DNA of 64,000 nt. It comes from Oleiphilus sp. GTDB lineage: Bacteria; Pseudomonadota; Gammaproteobacteria; Pseudomonadales; Oleiphilaceae. Below, piece by piece: positions 46,061-56,553 of this stretch. The notes below the pieces were generated by a model that worked only from the letters and a program-made list of their open reading frames with translations, made no database searches and was not told the DNA's origin. The position numbers and the translations under genes are program-made. Position 1 is the first letter of the stretch, and the number at the start of each line of letters is the position of its first letter. The stretch is taken from NCBI GenBank assembly GCA_006212045.1, contig PZPK01000013.1:86521-150520 (forward strand), written 5' to 3'.

Positions 46061-48049
46061 TCAGCGCGACACCGCAGATGTATTGTGGATCGCATAGCTG
46101 ATTCGCTGATTGATGTACTTGGACAGAAATCCGCCCTCACGAAGTCGTCTGGCGATATAATCCGAGCCTTCCCGGGTAAGGTGAACGCCGTCCAGCGTTA
46201 GTGGCCGGGTCAGCTCGTTATCAATGAATATACTGCAGGTTTCCTTGCACAAATAGTCATGGAAATCCTCAAATCCTGCCCATCTGGAGACTTCTTCGCG
46301 TAGGAGCGTATTGCTGCTTTGCTCGTATTTGGTGCGGCTTTTTTCCAGAAATTGATTCAGTCCGCTTAACCTTCCATGTTTCGAAGCAAGACTGGAGATT
46401 CCTTCCTTATATTCCAATTGATCGCCAAGTACGATCAGGTCGACGTTATGGCTGTCTCGCCTGACGCGTTTTACCGTTTGAGCGAGCCGTTTTATCGTTA
46501 AATCCTCGCCATACCATCTTCCGGCAAATATGACGGCAGAGATGGCATTCTGATACTTGGGCAGGTACTTGAATAATGCGAAATCTACCAGATCATTACA
46601 GCGGTGCTTGGCACTCCAGTTAATGATGGGGCGACATGAAGATGCCGTGACCTGGATAAATCTTACTTCTGGAAATTGCTTTCGCAAACCATATATGAGG
46701 TGCGCTGCTGTTGAGTCTCCAATCAGCATGACATTCGGTTTTTCATCATCGATGGCAAAGCAGTTTTTGACATCAAAATCATCCGGGAATATTTCGTTTG
46801 TCTTGACGAAGCTGCCTCCGATGCCTCCGATATAACAGGATCCCAGCCCCCATGCCTCGGCATCCAGCTCGGTTGGTCTGTCACCCAATTTGGCAAGTTC
46901 CTGAATTTCATCGGCGGTTCTCCAGCTCCAGCCATTCTGCGACCATGCAGTTGCGGCCGGAACAGAAAGGATCAGAACCATCGAAAGGCATGCGAGGGCG
47001 AATCCCGGATCGCCGGCAGTTCTATGCGAATCTTGTCGACGCCTAAAGGGGCTTTCAACGAAGCGGTAAGAGAGTTCAGCAAGTACCATGGTCGCTACGA
47101 ATAAAACGACAAAATCAGGCCAATCGAGTTCGCGGTGTACGGCGTAACTGTAAAACACGTAGAGCGGCCAGTGGACAAGATAGGCGGAGTAGCTGGTCAA
47201 TCCCAGGCGAACCATGATGCGTGCCCGCAAAACTGAACCAAGGGCCCGGCTGTCGCCAGCGATGATTAAACAGGCAGCCCCCAAACAGGGGATGAGAGCG
47301 TGGAGCCCGGGAAATGGAGTTGCTTCCGAAAAAAACACTACCGAGTAAATCAGCAGAGCGAAGCCCCCGAATGCCAGAATCTCTTTGTAAGTATTTGATA
47401 GTGTTCTGCGAGGTAAAAATACCAGCAATGCCCCTATCCCGAATTCGTAAATTCTGAATGGTGTGAGATAAAAGGCTGATGAGGCGTGGTCGGTCAGCAG
47501 ATATTCGGCGTAAAGTAGTGTCGTTATGCTGATGAGAGCAATGGTGGAAATAAGAAGCGCTTTGGTTGTATGTTTTACCAGCAGAACAATGAAAAGCGGC
47601 CAGACAAGATAGAATTGTTCTTCAACACTTAATGACCAGGTATGCAGAAGGGGTTTGACCGAGGAAGATAGGTCAAAATATCCGCTTTCCATCCAGAAAT
47701 AAAGATTTGAAATGGACGCCAGAGCATAAAAAAGAGCGCCTGAAAACCGCTCCATATGCTCCGGAGAGAACATCATGAATGCCGCGACAAAACAGGCAAA
47801 CAGTACGACAAATAATGCAGGGAACAGTCGTCTGATACGCCGGCTGTAGAAATTACCAAAGGTAAACCGGTCGGCTTGCTGTTCTTTGGTGATGAGTCGG
47901 GTAATCAGATAGCCACTGATTACAAAGAAGACATCAACGCCGACAAAGCCGCCCCCAAAAGGTGCGATGCCGAAATGAAACAGAATCACAACGACGACGG
48001 CTATCGCTCTTAAGCCATCGATCTCTGATCTGTAAAGAGTGTTATTCAT
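46061..48049 (-). CDS. OafA/YrhL-like membrane acyltransferase with SGNH domain
   Basis: A 662-aa protein with an acyltransferase-3 membrane domain of about ten helices (residues 1-345). It opens with EIDGLRAIAVVVVILFHFG and the segment FFVISGYLITRLI, and contains the typical LLHTWSLSVEEQFY. A periplasmic SGNH-type domain follows: Ser in VMLIGDSTAAHLIYG and the Asp/His end in LDGVHLTREGSDY. It transfers acetyl or acyl groups to a surface polysaccharide such as O-antigen or peptidoglycan. No glycan cluster is adjacent. Confidence 0.93.
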   Translation of the reverse strand: MNNTLYRSEIDGLRAIAVVVVILFHFGIAPFGGGFVGVDVFFVISGYLITRLITKEQQADRFTFGNFYSRRIRRLFPALFVVLFACFVAAFMMFSPEHMERFSGALFYALASISNLYFWMESGYFDLSSSVKPLLHTWSLSVEEQFYLVWPLFIVLLVKHTTKALLISTIALISITTLLYAEYLLTDHASSAFYLTPFRIYEFGIGALLVFLPRRTLSNTYKEILAFGGFALLIYSVVFFSEATPFPGLHALIPCLGAACLIIAGDSRALGSVLRARIMVRLGLTSYSAYLVHWPLYVFYSYAVHRELDWPDFVVLFVATMVLAELSYRFVESPFRRRQDSHRTAGDPGFALACLSMVLILSVPAATAWSQNGWSWRTADEIQELAKLGDRPTELDAEAWGLGSCYIGGIGGSFVKTNEIFPDDFDVKNCFAIDDEKPNVMLIGDSTAAHLIYGLRKQFPEVRFIQVTASSCRPIINWSAKHRCNDLVDFALFKYLPKYQNAISAVIFAGRWYGEDLTIKRLAQTVKRVRRDSHNVDLIVLGDQLEYKEGISSLASKHGRLSGLNQFLEKSRTKYEQSSNTLLREEVSRWAGFEDFHDYLCKETCSIFIDNELTRPLTLDGVHLTREGSDYIARRLREGGFLSKYINQRISYAIHNTSAVSR

Positions 48050-48464
48050 GAGGCGAAATGGCGTTTAGTGGTTTTGGGGAATGCACTATATCGATCACGG
48101 GCAGCGAATGCCCGCGTATCGATCACAGAATTGGATGCGGGACAGGGCGATGAATTAAATTTTAAAAGCCTGAATGCGACCTGACCATTTATAAGTTACG
48201 TTTGGGCCAGAGCATGCAAGTAAAATGTAACCGGAACAATGGAGTATATAAGACTAATTTGGCATGTCTTGATCTTAGAATTTTGATGCAAGGCCTAAGC
48301 CGTGCTCTTACTAAATCACTTACTCTATTTTTACCGATAAATCCCCGATTATCTTGAGAAGTTGGCTTAAACCTCTATCTGAACATCAAAATGGAAAGGC
48401 GCGTCTATTGGGGTTTAACAATCTGTTAGTTGCTAAACTTATAATAATCTGCCATCGTTTGGTG
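48050..48464. promoter_or_regulatory. Region upstream of the copper island
   Basis: About 415 bases with no supported gene. The base composition changes here to the AT-rich type of the island. Promoter elements of the first island genes must lie near the right end. I looked for the ACCTGTGT-N5-ACACAGGT operator and did not find it; a weak TTGATC with CTTAG/CTAAG arms near 48268-48300 is not convincing. Confidence 0.4.
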
Positions 48465-48851
48465 ATGAATGGAAAATTTATATCGAAATTGCCATCGTTG
48501 GTATTACTTGTAGCAATGTTGCTAAATCCTCTCGTAGGAATGGCAGGATCTGTCTTGCTCGATAATTCTATTCATGATGTCACATCTACGGAGATGTCTT
48601 ACGATAAGAGTGAAAGTTGTCATGAACATGCGGCAGCTAATCCATCTCCATCAGAGAATGATTCAGGACCCAAGCACAGTGATTGCTGTGAAGAACCTTG
48701 CATGTGCGGGCAGAGTGGTTGCCACTCTCCTCTCGCTACTATTGGTTACACTAATTCATCCTTGGATGTGAACTCTCAGTTTTCCTATTCCAACGTTGCA
48801 ACTTATCTAAGTCCAACGCTTAGTTCTTTAACTCCCCCACCTATTATCTAG
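48465..48851 (+). CDS. Small exported His/Cys-rich protein at the head of the copper island
   Basis: A 128-aa protein with a signal peptide (SLVLLVAMLLNPLVGMAGS) and a mature part rich in Cys, His and acidic residues (ESCHEHAAANPSPSEN, HSDCCEEPCMCGQSGCHSP). These spacings are suited to binding soft metal ions. Together with its position before cusC it is likely a periplasmic copper-binding or copper-responsive protein, similar in style to CopL-type proteins. The family is not certain. The start is the ATG at 48465; the frame itself opens earlier. Confidence 0.72.
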   Translation: MNGKFISKLPSLVLLVAMLLNPLVGMAGSVLLDNSIHDVTSTEMSYDKSESCHEHAAANPSPSENDSGPKHSDCCEEPCMCGQSGCHSPLATIGYTNSSLDVNSQFSYSNVATYLSPTLSSLTPPPII

Positions 48852-48955
48852 ATTCCACACTCTAGTTACGCCCAAATTTTGTCTCAATGGCAAATTAATC
48901 AGGCGCGTTTTTACTTATTAGTCGTCGTGTAGCGATTAGAAATATTCAATGTAAT

Positions 48956-50308
48956 GTGGAAATGTCTATGTCAGGCTTATTTTCTCTCAGCCGATTAGGG
49001 AGATACTGTGCTCCAATGTTGGTTGCAGGTGTTCTTAGTGCAGGTAACGTTAATAACTCGGTAGCGAATGAATTATCGGATCAGAATTTATCACTCGATT
49101 TAGTATTGACTGTTGTCAAAGAGAATGACTTTCGCCTAAAGCAGTTGCATGAAGAGTCAAAAGCCTTTTTGGCTGACTCTGAAGCAGCATCTTATTTACC
49201 AGACCCTACTGTCTTTGCGGCACTTCAAAGTTTGCCGACCGATACTTTCGATTTCGATCAAGAACCAATGACGCAGTTACGTGTTGGTGTCAGACAGATG
49301 TTTCCCAAAGGTGATGTCCTGGATATCAAGTCTGACATATCTGTTATTCAGTCGGATGCACAGTCGATAGCTAGCAAACTTAGATGGCTAGAACGCAAAC
49401 AACAAAGTGAGCACGCTTGGCTAGAAGCTTGGTATTCGCAAAAACGTTTAGCGCTCTTGGAAGAGGATCAGGTTTTCCTGGGGCAAGTACAAGAGTTTGT
49501 TCGATCACTTTATGAAGTAGGCGCCAAAGACCAGAGTGATTTAATCGGTGCAGACCTTGAATTGATCAAGCTAAATGAAAAGCGTATCGAAGAAAAACGC
49601 AAGTATCAGATATTTCGACAGCAGCTCAATACCTTAGCGAATCAGGAACTAGTAGGCAGTGAATTAAGCCCAATTCTTCCAGACCTGACGCAATTAGATT
49701 TTGAAAATGTTAAGCAATCTGAGTTAAGAAACTACCTGCTTCAACATCCTAAAATTGAGCTGCTCAATCAAAAGATTGTGTTAGCAGATAGGAAAGTAGA
49801 TCTAGTTAACCAAGACTTCGAACCTGCTTGGAGTCTTGAAGTGAGCTATGGCTTGCGCGGTGGAGAGAATATGGATGGCTCAGATCGGCCAGATTTCTTT
49901 TCTGCCGGTGTAAACGTTCAAATACCATTGTTCTCAAATAATAAACAACAGCAAAACCAATACGCGGCTTCACAGAGATCGCGAGTGTCTCAGATCAAGC
50001 GAGATGAAGCGTTGAGCCAAATGCGTTTTGAAGTCGATAACCTCATCCAACAGTATCGAAACACTCAAGAACAACGCCGCCTTTATGAGATTAACATTCT
50101 GCCAACCCTGGAGAGACAAAGAAAAAGTGCTTTGCAATCTTATGAATCTGACAAAGGCAATTTTAATCTTGTAATGAACTTATTTTTGAAAGAGCAAAGT
50201 GCGAAAACAATGCGCCAGCGTTTACGCGTTAATGAACAAAAATTGATTTCCTCCCTAAATTACCTGCTCGGACTAGATTCAACACACGCTAAAAACGGAG
50301 CCCAGTAA
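48956..50308 (+). CDS. cusC: Outer membrane factor of a Cus-type RND efflux system (TolC family)
   Basis: A 450-aa TolC-family protein: signal peptide, then two OEP repeats of long helices (LDLVLTVVKENDFRLKQL; LDFENVKQSELRNYLLQH) and beta strands such as WSLEVSYGLRGG. It forms the outer-membrane channel of a tripartite pump. It begins a run of four genes in the order CusC, CusB, CusF, CusA. The adaptor gene starts two bases after its stop. CzcC-like outer-membrane factors look similar, but the copper context decides. Confidence 0.9.
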   Translation: MEMSMSGLFSLSRLGRYCAPMLVAGVLSAGNVNNSVANELSDQNLSLDLVLTVVKENDFRLKQLHEESKAFLADSEAASYLPDPTVFAALQSLPTDTFDFDQEPMTQLRVGVRQMFPKGDVLDIKSDISVIQSDAQSIASKLRWLERKQQSEHAWLEAWYSQKRLALLEEDQVFLGQVQEFVRSLYEVGAKDQSDLIGADLELIKLNEKRIEEKRKYQIFRQQLNTLANQELVGSELSPILPDLTQLDFENVKQSELRNYLLQHPKIELLNQKIVLADRKVDLVNQDFEPAWSLEVSYGLRGGENMDGSDRPDFFSAGVNVQIPLFSNNKQQQNQYAASQRSRVSQIKRDEALSQMRFEVDNLIQQYRNTQEQRRLYEINILPTLERQRKSALQSYESDKGNFNLVMNLFLKEQSAKTMRQRLRVNEQKLISSLNYLLGLDSTHAKNGAQ

Positions 50309-50310
50309 GA

Positions 50311-52098
50311 ATGAAGAATGTAATTTTAATAATAGTGACTTTTGCTCTTGGACTTTTAGCAGGTAAGCAATTTTTAAGCAGTGGATCGTCCGGTAGTGAT
50401 ATGGCGACGGACTCTGGAGAGAAAAAACCACTGTATTGGGTGGCGCCGATGGACAAGAACTATCGCCGTGATGGCCCGGGTCAGTCGCCCATGGGAATGG
50501 ATCTGGTTCCTGTCTATGAGGAGGACGTCTCCGGTGGTGATGATAATAGTATTAAGGTCTCGCCAGTGGTTGAGAATAATTTGGGGGTAAAAGTAGCCTA
50601 CGTAACCACAGAAAAGCTATTCATGCCTATCAATACAGTGGGCACAGTGCAATTTGACGAAAGTAGAATTACGCATGTGCACAGCCGGGTTGAAGGCTGG
50701 ATTGAGCGTTTAGGCGTTGCGGCGAGTGGTGATCGCGTTTCAAAAGGCCAAACGCTGTTCGAGCTTTATTCACCTGCTTTGGTAAGTGCCCAAGAAGAAT
50801 ACCTGGCTGCCTTTAGAAGTGGAAATAAAAATCTGACGAAGGCATCTAAGTCGAGATTATACGCCTTAGGTATTACCCCTGAGCAGGTTAAAGACTTGGA
50901 GAAACGCCGAAAGGTTGAACAAACCATTAGCGTCGTTGCCGAGCAAGATGGAATTGTCATAGACCTAAATGTGCGCAAAGGCATGTATATCAAACCGGCA
51001 ACCGAGGTCATGTCCTTTGGTTCTTTGGATTCTGTATGGGTGCTGGGTGAAGTCTTTGAGCGACAAGCCTATTTAGTCAAACAGGGCCAAACGGTTGAAG
51101 CAGAGTTGAGTGCGATGCCTGGCAAAGTCTGGCAAGGCAGCGTCAATTATATCTACCCAGAATTGGACGTTAAAACGCGTACATTGGCGGTTCGTATTCG
51201 GCTTTCCAATGATGACCACGCGCTAAAACCCAATATGTTGATGAACTTGAATATTTTGGGCGAGGCCGCTAACGAGTCATTGAGCATTCCGCGTCAAGCC
51301 GTAATCAAGGCGGGCCATCATAATCGAGTGGTGAAATCTTTAGGCGATGGACGTTATCAATCGGTTCTTGTTGAAGCGGGCCTTGAGGGCGAAAGCCGTT
51401 CAGAAACAGAACATGGTTTGCTTACTGAAAGTCGAATTCAGATCACCAAAGGATTAAGTGAAGGTGACTTGGTCGTGACCTCTGCACAGTTCTTGATCGA
51501 TTCCGAATCAAATATTGATGCCGAGCTACTTCGAATGGAAGAGCCGATGGAACCCGAGTCGCAAGCGGAGCCTACAAACAAGGTCATCACCTCAGGAAAG
51601 GTACACAAAGTGATGGATCAAATGGGGATGGTCAGTATTACCCACGACCCGATTCCTGAGTGGGACTGGCCCACCATGAAGATGGACTTTCCTGTAGGAA
51701 ACTCTGTTGCACTGGCTGATTTAAAAGCTGGCGAAACGATTCAATTTGAACTCGAGAAAACAGGAGATTGGGATTATTTAATCACCGCGGTTGGCGAAGG
51801 CCTTCAAACTGAATCGATGAACCACGATGCATCGACGATGGAAATGTCGATGGCTGACCTGCCAAAAGATACTGTTATGTCCAGCGGCAAAATAAAAATG
51901 CTTATGTTGGATATGAACATGCTCGAAGTGGTTCACGAACCGATTCCCGAATGGGAATGGCCGGTGATGAGTATGACCTTTGTTGTGCCCGAAGGTGAGT
52001 CTCTGCCGGAACTCAAAGAAGGTGATGAAGTTAACTTTGCTTTACGAGAATTAGAGAGCGGAGATTATGAAATGACCAAGGTCAGGATCAAGAAATAG
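50311..52098 (+). CDS. cusB: Cus-type periplasmic adaptor with two C-terminal CusF domains
   Basis: A 595-aa membrane fusion protein. After the N-terminal anchor comes a heavy-metal-binding segment (YWVAPMDKNYRRDGPGQS, PMGMDLVP), then barrel-sandwich and beta-barrel parts, ending near residue 410. Two CusF-like domains follow: residues about 425-500 (THDPIPEWDWPTMKMDF) and about 525-595 (VHEPIPEWEWPVMSMTF), each with the His, Trp and Met-x-Met pattern of Cu(I)/Ag(I) binding. E. coli CusB lacks them, so this is a built-in metal relay. The gene is two bases from cusC. Confidence 0.93.
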   Translation: MKNVILIIVTFALGLLAGKQFLSSGSSGSDMATDSGEKKPLYWVAPMDKNYRRDGPGQSPMGMDLVPVYEEDVSGGDDNSIKVSPVVENNLGVKVAYVTTEKLFMPINTVGTVQFDESRITHVHSRVEGWIERLGVAASGDRVSKGQTLFELYSPALVSAQEEYLAAFRSGNKNLTKASKSRLYALGITPEQVKDLEKRRKVEQTISVVAEQDGIVIDLNVRKGMYIKPATEVMSFGSLDSVWVLGEVFERQAYLVKQGQTVEAELSAMPGKVWQGSVNYIYPELDVKTRTLAVRIRLSNDDHALKPNMLMNLNILGEAANESLSIPRQAVIKAGHHNRVVKSLGDGRYQSVLVEAGLEGESRSETEHGLLTESRIQITKGLSEGDLVVTSAQFLIDSESNIDAELLRMEEPMEPESQAEPTNKVITSGKVHKVMDQMGMVSITHDPIPEWDWPTMKMDFPVGNSVALADLKAGETIQFELEKTGDWDYLITAVGEGLQTESMNHDASTMEMSMADLPKDTVMSSGKIKMLMLDMNMLEVVHEPIPEWEWPVMSMTFVVPEGESLPELKEGDEVNFALRELESGDYEMTKVRIKK

Positions 52099-52150
52099 TC
52101 AGATTTGGAAACTGAAACCAATAAACGAAGTTTAACCAGAGGATAAACCT

Positions 52151-52561
52151 ATGAAAATCAAATCAATCATTTCAGTTGCAGTAATTTCAACAAGCTTAGG
52201 GCTGGCATTGCCTGTTTTTGCTGATGGCAATGACGGCCACCACCATGGTCATGCCGATCAAATGAGTGGCGACGGACACATGATGAATCAAAACGGGATG
52301 GGGCAGTATGGTGAGAATATGGATTCACACATGCGTGAAGTAATGGGACATGGTCGCGTAAATAAAGTCATGGCAGAACACGGTATGTTGAACATAAAGC
52401 ATGAGCCAATGCCAGAGATGAATTGGCCACAAATGAGCATGAACTTCAGAACGCAAAAGCAAGTAGATTTAAGCAAACTAAAACCGGGGCAGCAGGTCGA
52501 CTTTAAGCTGCTGGTTGATGACGACAATAACTACGTTATCAAAGAACTCGTCGTCAAATAA
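52151..52561 (+). CDS. cusF: CusF-like periplasmic copper chaperone
   Basis: A 136-aa protein with a signal peptide, a His/Met-rich N-terminal stretch (DGHHHGHADQMSGDGHMMNQ-like) and a CusF domain (GRVNKVMAEHGMLNIKHEPM, MNWPQMSMNF). The Trp and Met-x-Met of the metal site are present. It would hand Cu(I) to the pump; it is the third CusF-type domain encoded here. A long hairpin lies between this gene and cusA. Confidence 0.92.
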   Translation: MKIKSIISVAVISTSLGLALPVFADGNDGHHHGHADQMSGDGHMMNQNGMGQYGENMDSHMREVMGHGRVNKVMAEHGMLNIKHEPMPEMNWPQMSMNFRTQKQVDLSKLKPGQQVDFKLLVDDDNNYVIKELVVK

Positions 52562-52582
52562 AGCGGGTTCCTAAGAAGGATT

Positions 52583-52621
52583 CTTCCTTATTGATGTGCG
52601 TATTGAACATCAATAAGGAAG
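52583..52621 (+). promoter_or_regulatory. 15-bp hairpin between cusF and cusA
   Basis: CTTCCTTATTGATGT pairs perfectly with ACATCAATAAGGAAG around a nine-base loop. There is no T-run, so it is more likely an mRNA stability or attenuation element than a strong terminator. It could set different levels for the soluble chaperone and the large pump. Confidence 0.65.
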
Positions 52622-52661
52622 CTGTTTAAACAGAGTGAATATTACGTAAGTGGAGTAGATA

Positions 52662-55600
52662 ATGATTGCTGCAATCATTCGGTGGTCAATCGCGAATCGG
52701 TTTTTTGTGTTACTTGGTACAGCCATTCTCATTGGTTTTGGAGCTTATTCCGTTAAAAATACGCCGATAGATGCCATTCCTGACTTGTCAGATGTGCAGG
52801 TGATCATTAAAACCAGTTATCCAGGCCAAGCGCCGCAAGTAGTGGAAGACCAGGTGACTTACCCCTTAACCACTGCAATGCTATCTGTGCCCGGCGCAAT
52901 TACTGTTCGCGGCTTTTCATTCTTCGGCGACTCCTATGTATACGTGATTTTTGAAGATGGCACTGATATTTATTGGGCGCGTTCACGCGTACTTGAATAT
53001 TTAAATCAGGTAGCCGGGTCATTACCTAATTCCGCCAAACCTCAGCTAGGACCGGATGCCACCGGTGTCGGCTGGGTGTATTTATATGCGCTAGTCGACC
53101 GAACGGGTCAACACGATCTAGCGCAGCTACGTAGTATTCAAGACTGGTTTTTAAAGTATGAACTTCAAACAGTGGAAGGAGTCTCTGAGGTCGCTACCGT
53201 GGGCGGTATGGTTCGGCAATATCAGATTGAAGTCGATCCTAATTTACTGCGAGCTTATGACATCCCCTTATCGCACATCAGCATGGCAGTCAAAAGAGCC
53301 AATCAGGAAACTGGTGCTTCGGTCATTGAAATGGCCGAAGCAGAGTACATGGTGCGTGTAAGTGGTTATCTTCAGAGTATCGAGGATATTGAGAATATTC
53401 CCCTTGGTGTGAATGCCAAGAACACCCCGCTCATGTTGAAAGATGTTGCTAGGGTTAGCTTGGGGCCTCAAATGCGACGAGGTGTTGCGGAACTTGATGG
53501 CGAAGGTGAAGTTGTCGGTGGCATCGTCGTGATGCGCTTTGGTGAGAACGCGCAGACGGTCATCGATAACGTTAAAGCAAAATTGGAGGATTTGAAAAAA
53601 GGCCTACCAGAGGGTGTGGAGGTCGTGACCACCTATGATCGCTCTAGCTTGATCGGCAATGCCATCGATAACCTTTACGAAAAGCTACTCGAAGAGTTTA
53701 TTGTTGTAACACTTATTTGCGCCATTTTCTTGTTCCACCTTCGTTCTTCTCTGGTCATTATTGTTAGTTTGCCTGTCGGTATCTTGGCGGCCTTTATCGT
53801 GATGTATCAGCAGGGTCTCAATGCGAATATTATGTCCTTGGGCGGAATCGCTATTGCGATAGGAGCCATGGTGGATGGCGCCATCGTGATGATCGAGAAT
53901 GTTCACAAGCATATGGAGAAGACGGAGCTTACAAATGAAAATCGTTGGGATGTGATCAGTAAGGCCGCGACCGAAGTAGGCCCGCCACTGTTTTTCTCTT
54001 TACTGATCATCACGATGAGCTTTTTACCTGTATTCACGCTGGAGGCACAAGAAGGAAAGCTGTTTTCACCCTTGGCGTTTACGAAAACCTATGCGATGGC
54101 CGCAGCGGCAGGTTTAGCAATTACCTTAGTCCCCGTGCTTATGGGCTACTTTATTCGCGGTAAAGTAACGCCCGAACATAAAAACCCATTCAATCGCTTG
54201 ATGACAGCGGCATACAGGCCCGTCATTCATGGTGTGTTGAACTACCCAAAAACCATTCTGTTGTTTACCGTGCTCGGCTTGGCTGTCGGCTTATGGCCCA
54301 TGACGAAAATCGGTAGTGAGTTTATGCCGCCCTTAGACGAAGGCGATTTGATGTATATGCCCACGACCTATGCAGCTGTGTCGATAGGCAAAGCGCGAGA
54401 ACTTCTTCAGCAGACCGATAAACTCATCAAGACAGTTCCTGAAGTCGAAAGCGTATTCGGTAAAGTCGGCAGAGCCGAAACCGCTACCGATCCGGCGCCA
54501 CTCACCATGATCGAAACCTTCATTCAGCTTAAGCCTCGCAGTGAATGGCGAGAGGGTGTGACGACCGAGAGCCTGCGCGCTGAATTCGATAGTTTGGTGA
54601 AATTCCCTGGCCTCACTAATGCCTGGGTAATGCCGATTAAAACACGCATCGATATGTTGTCGACGGGCATTAAAACACCGGTAGGAATTAAGGTCGCTGG
54701 GCCTGACTTGGCCGAGATCGAGAAAATCGGTAAACGGCTGGAAGAGGTGCTGCCAAGCGTTCCTGGTACGGCTTCGGTTTATTCAGAGCGTGTTGCAGGT
54801 GGTCGCTATGTGAAAGTCGATATCGATAGAGTGCGAGCGGCGCGTTTTGGCTTATCGGTTGCTGATATTCAGTCCCATGTTCGCGCTTCCATCGGTGGTA
54901 TGAATGTGACTGAAACCGTCGAAGGGCTGGAACGATATCCAGTGAATGTTCGCTATCCACAAAGCTATCGTGATTCGGAAGAGAAGCTGAAATTATTGCC
55001 TATCGTCACCCCTTCAAAACAACGTATCGCTTTGGCAGATGTGGCGGATGTCTATGTGTCTGATGGCCCACCAGGGATCAAAAGTGAAAACGCCCGCTTA
55101 AATGGTTGGACACTGGTGGATATTGCGGACCGTGATTTGGGGTCATATGTTGAAGAAGCGCAACGCGTGGTAACTGAACAAGTCGAGATCCCTGCTGGTT
55201 ATTCCATTGCCTGGTCAGGCCAATATGAATATATGTTGCGTGCGCAGGAGCGTTTAACGGTTGTTGTACCACTGACTCTCGCCATCATTATGCTGCTCTT
55301 GTACATGAATTTCAGAAATATAGTCGAAGTGCTCATCATTATGGGTACAGTACCTTTTGCCTTAATTGGTGGGCTTTGGTTGATGTATTGGCTGGAATAC
55401 AACATGTCTATTGCCGTAGCCGTTGGCTTTATCGCCTTGGCGGGTGTTGCTGTAGAGATAGGTGTATTGATGCTGGTTTATCTTAACCAGTCGTTTGAGC
55501 GCTTGCGATTAGAAGCGTCCAGGGATGGGCGTATTTTTTTAAAAGCAGATGTTAGACAAGCCGTTATCGAAGGCGCTGGACTGAGAGTTCGCCCCATCAT

Positions 55601-55796
55601 GATGACGGTGATGGCAATCATTGTCGGTTTAGTTCCAATCATGATCGGTAGCGGTACGGGATCAGAAGTAATGCAGCGTATTGCTGGTCCCATGATCGGC
55701 GGCATGATTTCAACAGTTATCTTAACCCTACTAGTGATTCCGGTGATCTTTTACATCTGGAAGCAAGCAGGCATTAAACAAGAAAATGATGATTAG
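52662..55796 (+). CDS. cusA: Cus-type heavy-metal RND pump
   Basis: A 1044-aa inner-membrane RND transporter of the HME class that exports Cu(I)/Ag(I) by proton antiport. The N-terminus ([15 protein letters not shown]) and the charged TM4 signature [20 protein letters not shown] are those of the CusA/CzcA group. Twelve helices and two large periplasmic domains are present, so it is full length. The copper assignment rests on the neighbours CusF, CopA and cupredoxins. Confidence 0.95.
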   Translation: MIAAIIRWSIANRFFVLLGTAILIGFGAYSVKNTPIDAIPDLSDVQVIIKTSYPGQAPQVVEDQVTYPLTTAMLSVPGAITVRGFSFFGDSYVYVIFEDGTDIYWARSRVLEYLNQVAGSLPNSAKPQLGPDATGVGWVYLYALVDRTGQHDLAQLRSIQDWFLKYELQTVEGVSEVATVGGMVRQYQIEVDPNLLRAYDIPLSHISMAVKRANQETGASVIEMAEAEYMVRVSGYLQSIEDIENIPLGVNAKNTPLMLKDVARVSLGPQMRRGVAELDGEGEVVGGIVVMRFGENAQTVIDNVKAKLEDLKKGLPEGVEVVTTYDRSSLIGNAIDNLYEKLLEEFIVVTLICAIFLFHLRSSLVIIVSLPVGILAAFIVMYQQGLNANIMSLGGIAIAIGAMVDGAIVMIENVHKHMEKTELTNENRWDVISKAATEVGPPLFFSLLIITMSFLPVFTLEAQEGKLFSPLAFTKTYAMAAAAGLAITLVPVLMGYFIRGKVTPEHKNPFNRLMTAAYRPVIHGVLNYPKTILLFTVLGLAVGLWPMTKIGSEFMPPLDEGDLMYMPTTYAAVSIGKARELLQQTDKLIKTVPEVESVFGKVGRAETATDPAPLTMIETFIQLKPRSEWREGVTTESLRAEFDSLVKFPGLTNAWVMPIKTRIDMLSTGIKTPVGIKVAGPDLAEIEKIGKRLEEVLPSVPGTASVYSERVAGGRYVKVDIDRVRAARFGLSVADIQSHVRASIGGMNVTETVEGLERYPVNVRYPQSYRDSEEKLKLLPIVTPSKQRIALADVADVYVSDGPPGIKSENARLNGWTLVDIADRDLGSYVEEAQRVVTEQVEIPAGYSIAWSGQYEYMLRAQERLTVVVPLTLAIIMLLLYMNFRNIVEVLIIMGTVPFALIGGLWLMYWLEYNMSIAVAVGFIALAGVAVEIGVLMLVYLNQSFERLRLEASRDGRIFLKADVRQAVIEGAGLRVRPIMMTVMAIIVGLVPIMIGSGTGSEVMQRIAGPMIGGMISTVILTLLVIPVIFYIWKQAGIKQENDD

Positions 55797-55876
55797 GCGA
55801 CCGTTATAGAGAGCGCCGGCTTCTGAAATGCTTGCCCTTAACGATTTATGACAACACAAAAGAGAACGAGGTTTTT

Positions 55877-56506
55877 ATGAAAGCACTACTACTTCCCACC
55901 ATCTTAGGTACAACATTGCTTGCCGCAGGTTGCGCGAACCATGATCACGAGCATGAGGATAGTGAAACGGCTGGACACTCTCATGGTCAGCATCAGGAGA
56001 TGATGAATGATCATCACAAAGACATGATGGATGGGGGCCAGAGTGGTGGCCACCATATGGATGGAGCAGGGCATGGAGAAATGGGGCATCATGGTTCAGG
56101 GCACCATGGTATGGGGCATGGCGACTCTCTTGCCGGTCGCCCTGGTAAAGAGAGTGAAGTGGATCGTGTCGTTAATGTAGAAGCTAATGACTCCATGCGC
56201 TTTATTCATGATCCAATCAAGGTCAAAACGGGCGAGACAATTAAGTTTGAAATCACCAATAAAGGTGCCATCCCGCATGAATTTTCAATTGGTACCAAAG
56301 ACGAGCATATGGCCCACGGCAAAATGATGATGGACAACCCCGATATGCATCATGGTCCCGGAGGGTCTTCCATTACGATCGCCCCGGGTAAAACCGAAAC
56401 ACTCCTCTGGTATTTTGAAGAGGCGTGGGAGGTACAGGCAGCTTGCAATATTCCTGGTCATTATCAGGCGGGTATGCACAGCCCAGTGTTATTTGAAGGT
56501 AACTAA
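55877..56506 (+). CDS. His/Met-rich cupredoxin lipoprotein (CopI-like)
   Basis: A 209-aa lipoprotein (lipobox LAAGC). An N-terminal region packed with His and Met (HSHGQHQEMMNDHHKDMMDG, then GHHGSGHHGMGHG) precedes a cupredoxin domain (residues about 95-205). Type 1 copper ligands are seen as His in GAIPHEFSIG and as Cys, His and Met in the C-terminal stretch ACNIPGHYQAGM. This resembles CopI-type periplasmic cupredoxins that protect against copper. The preferred ATG at 55877 gives a proper lipoprotein signal. Confidence 0.88.
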   Translation: MKALLLPTILGTTLLAAGCANHDHEHEDSETAGHSHGQHQEMMNDHHKDMMDGGQSGGHHMDGAGHGEMGHHGSGHHGMGHGDSLAGRPGKESEVDRVVNVEANDSMRFIHDPIKVKTGETIKFEITNKGAIPHEFSIGTKDEHMAHGKMMMDNPDMHHGPGGSSITIAPGKTETLLWYFEEAWEVQAACNIPGHYQAGMHSPVLFEGN

Positions 56507-56526
56507 TATTAGGAACAAGATGATGA

Positions 56527-56553
56527 ATGCCCCCCAGAGATCGCGGGGGGCAT
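56527..56553 (+). promoter_or_regulatory. Hairpin in front of the merR-type gene
   Basis: ATGCCCCCC pairs with GGGGGGCAT across a nine-base loop, ending two bases before the GGGAG ribosome site of the regulator. It could act as a transcription barrier after the cupredoxin gene or limit translation of the regulator. Confidence 0.55.

Noticed and set aside
48260..48305. CueR-like operator before the copper island
   Set aside because: The TTGATC and CTTAG/CTAAG arms do not match the MerR operator found elsewhere and lack a -10 at 19 bp.
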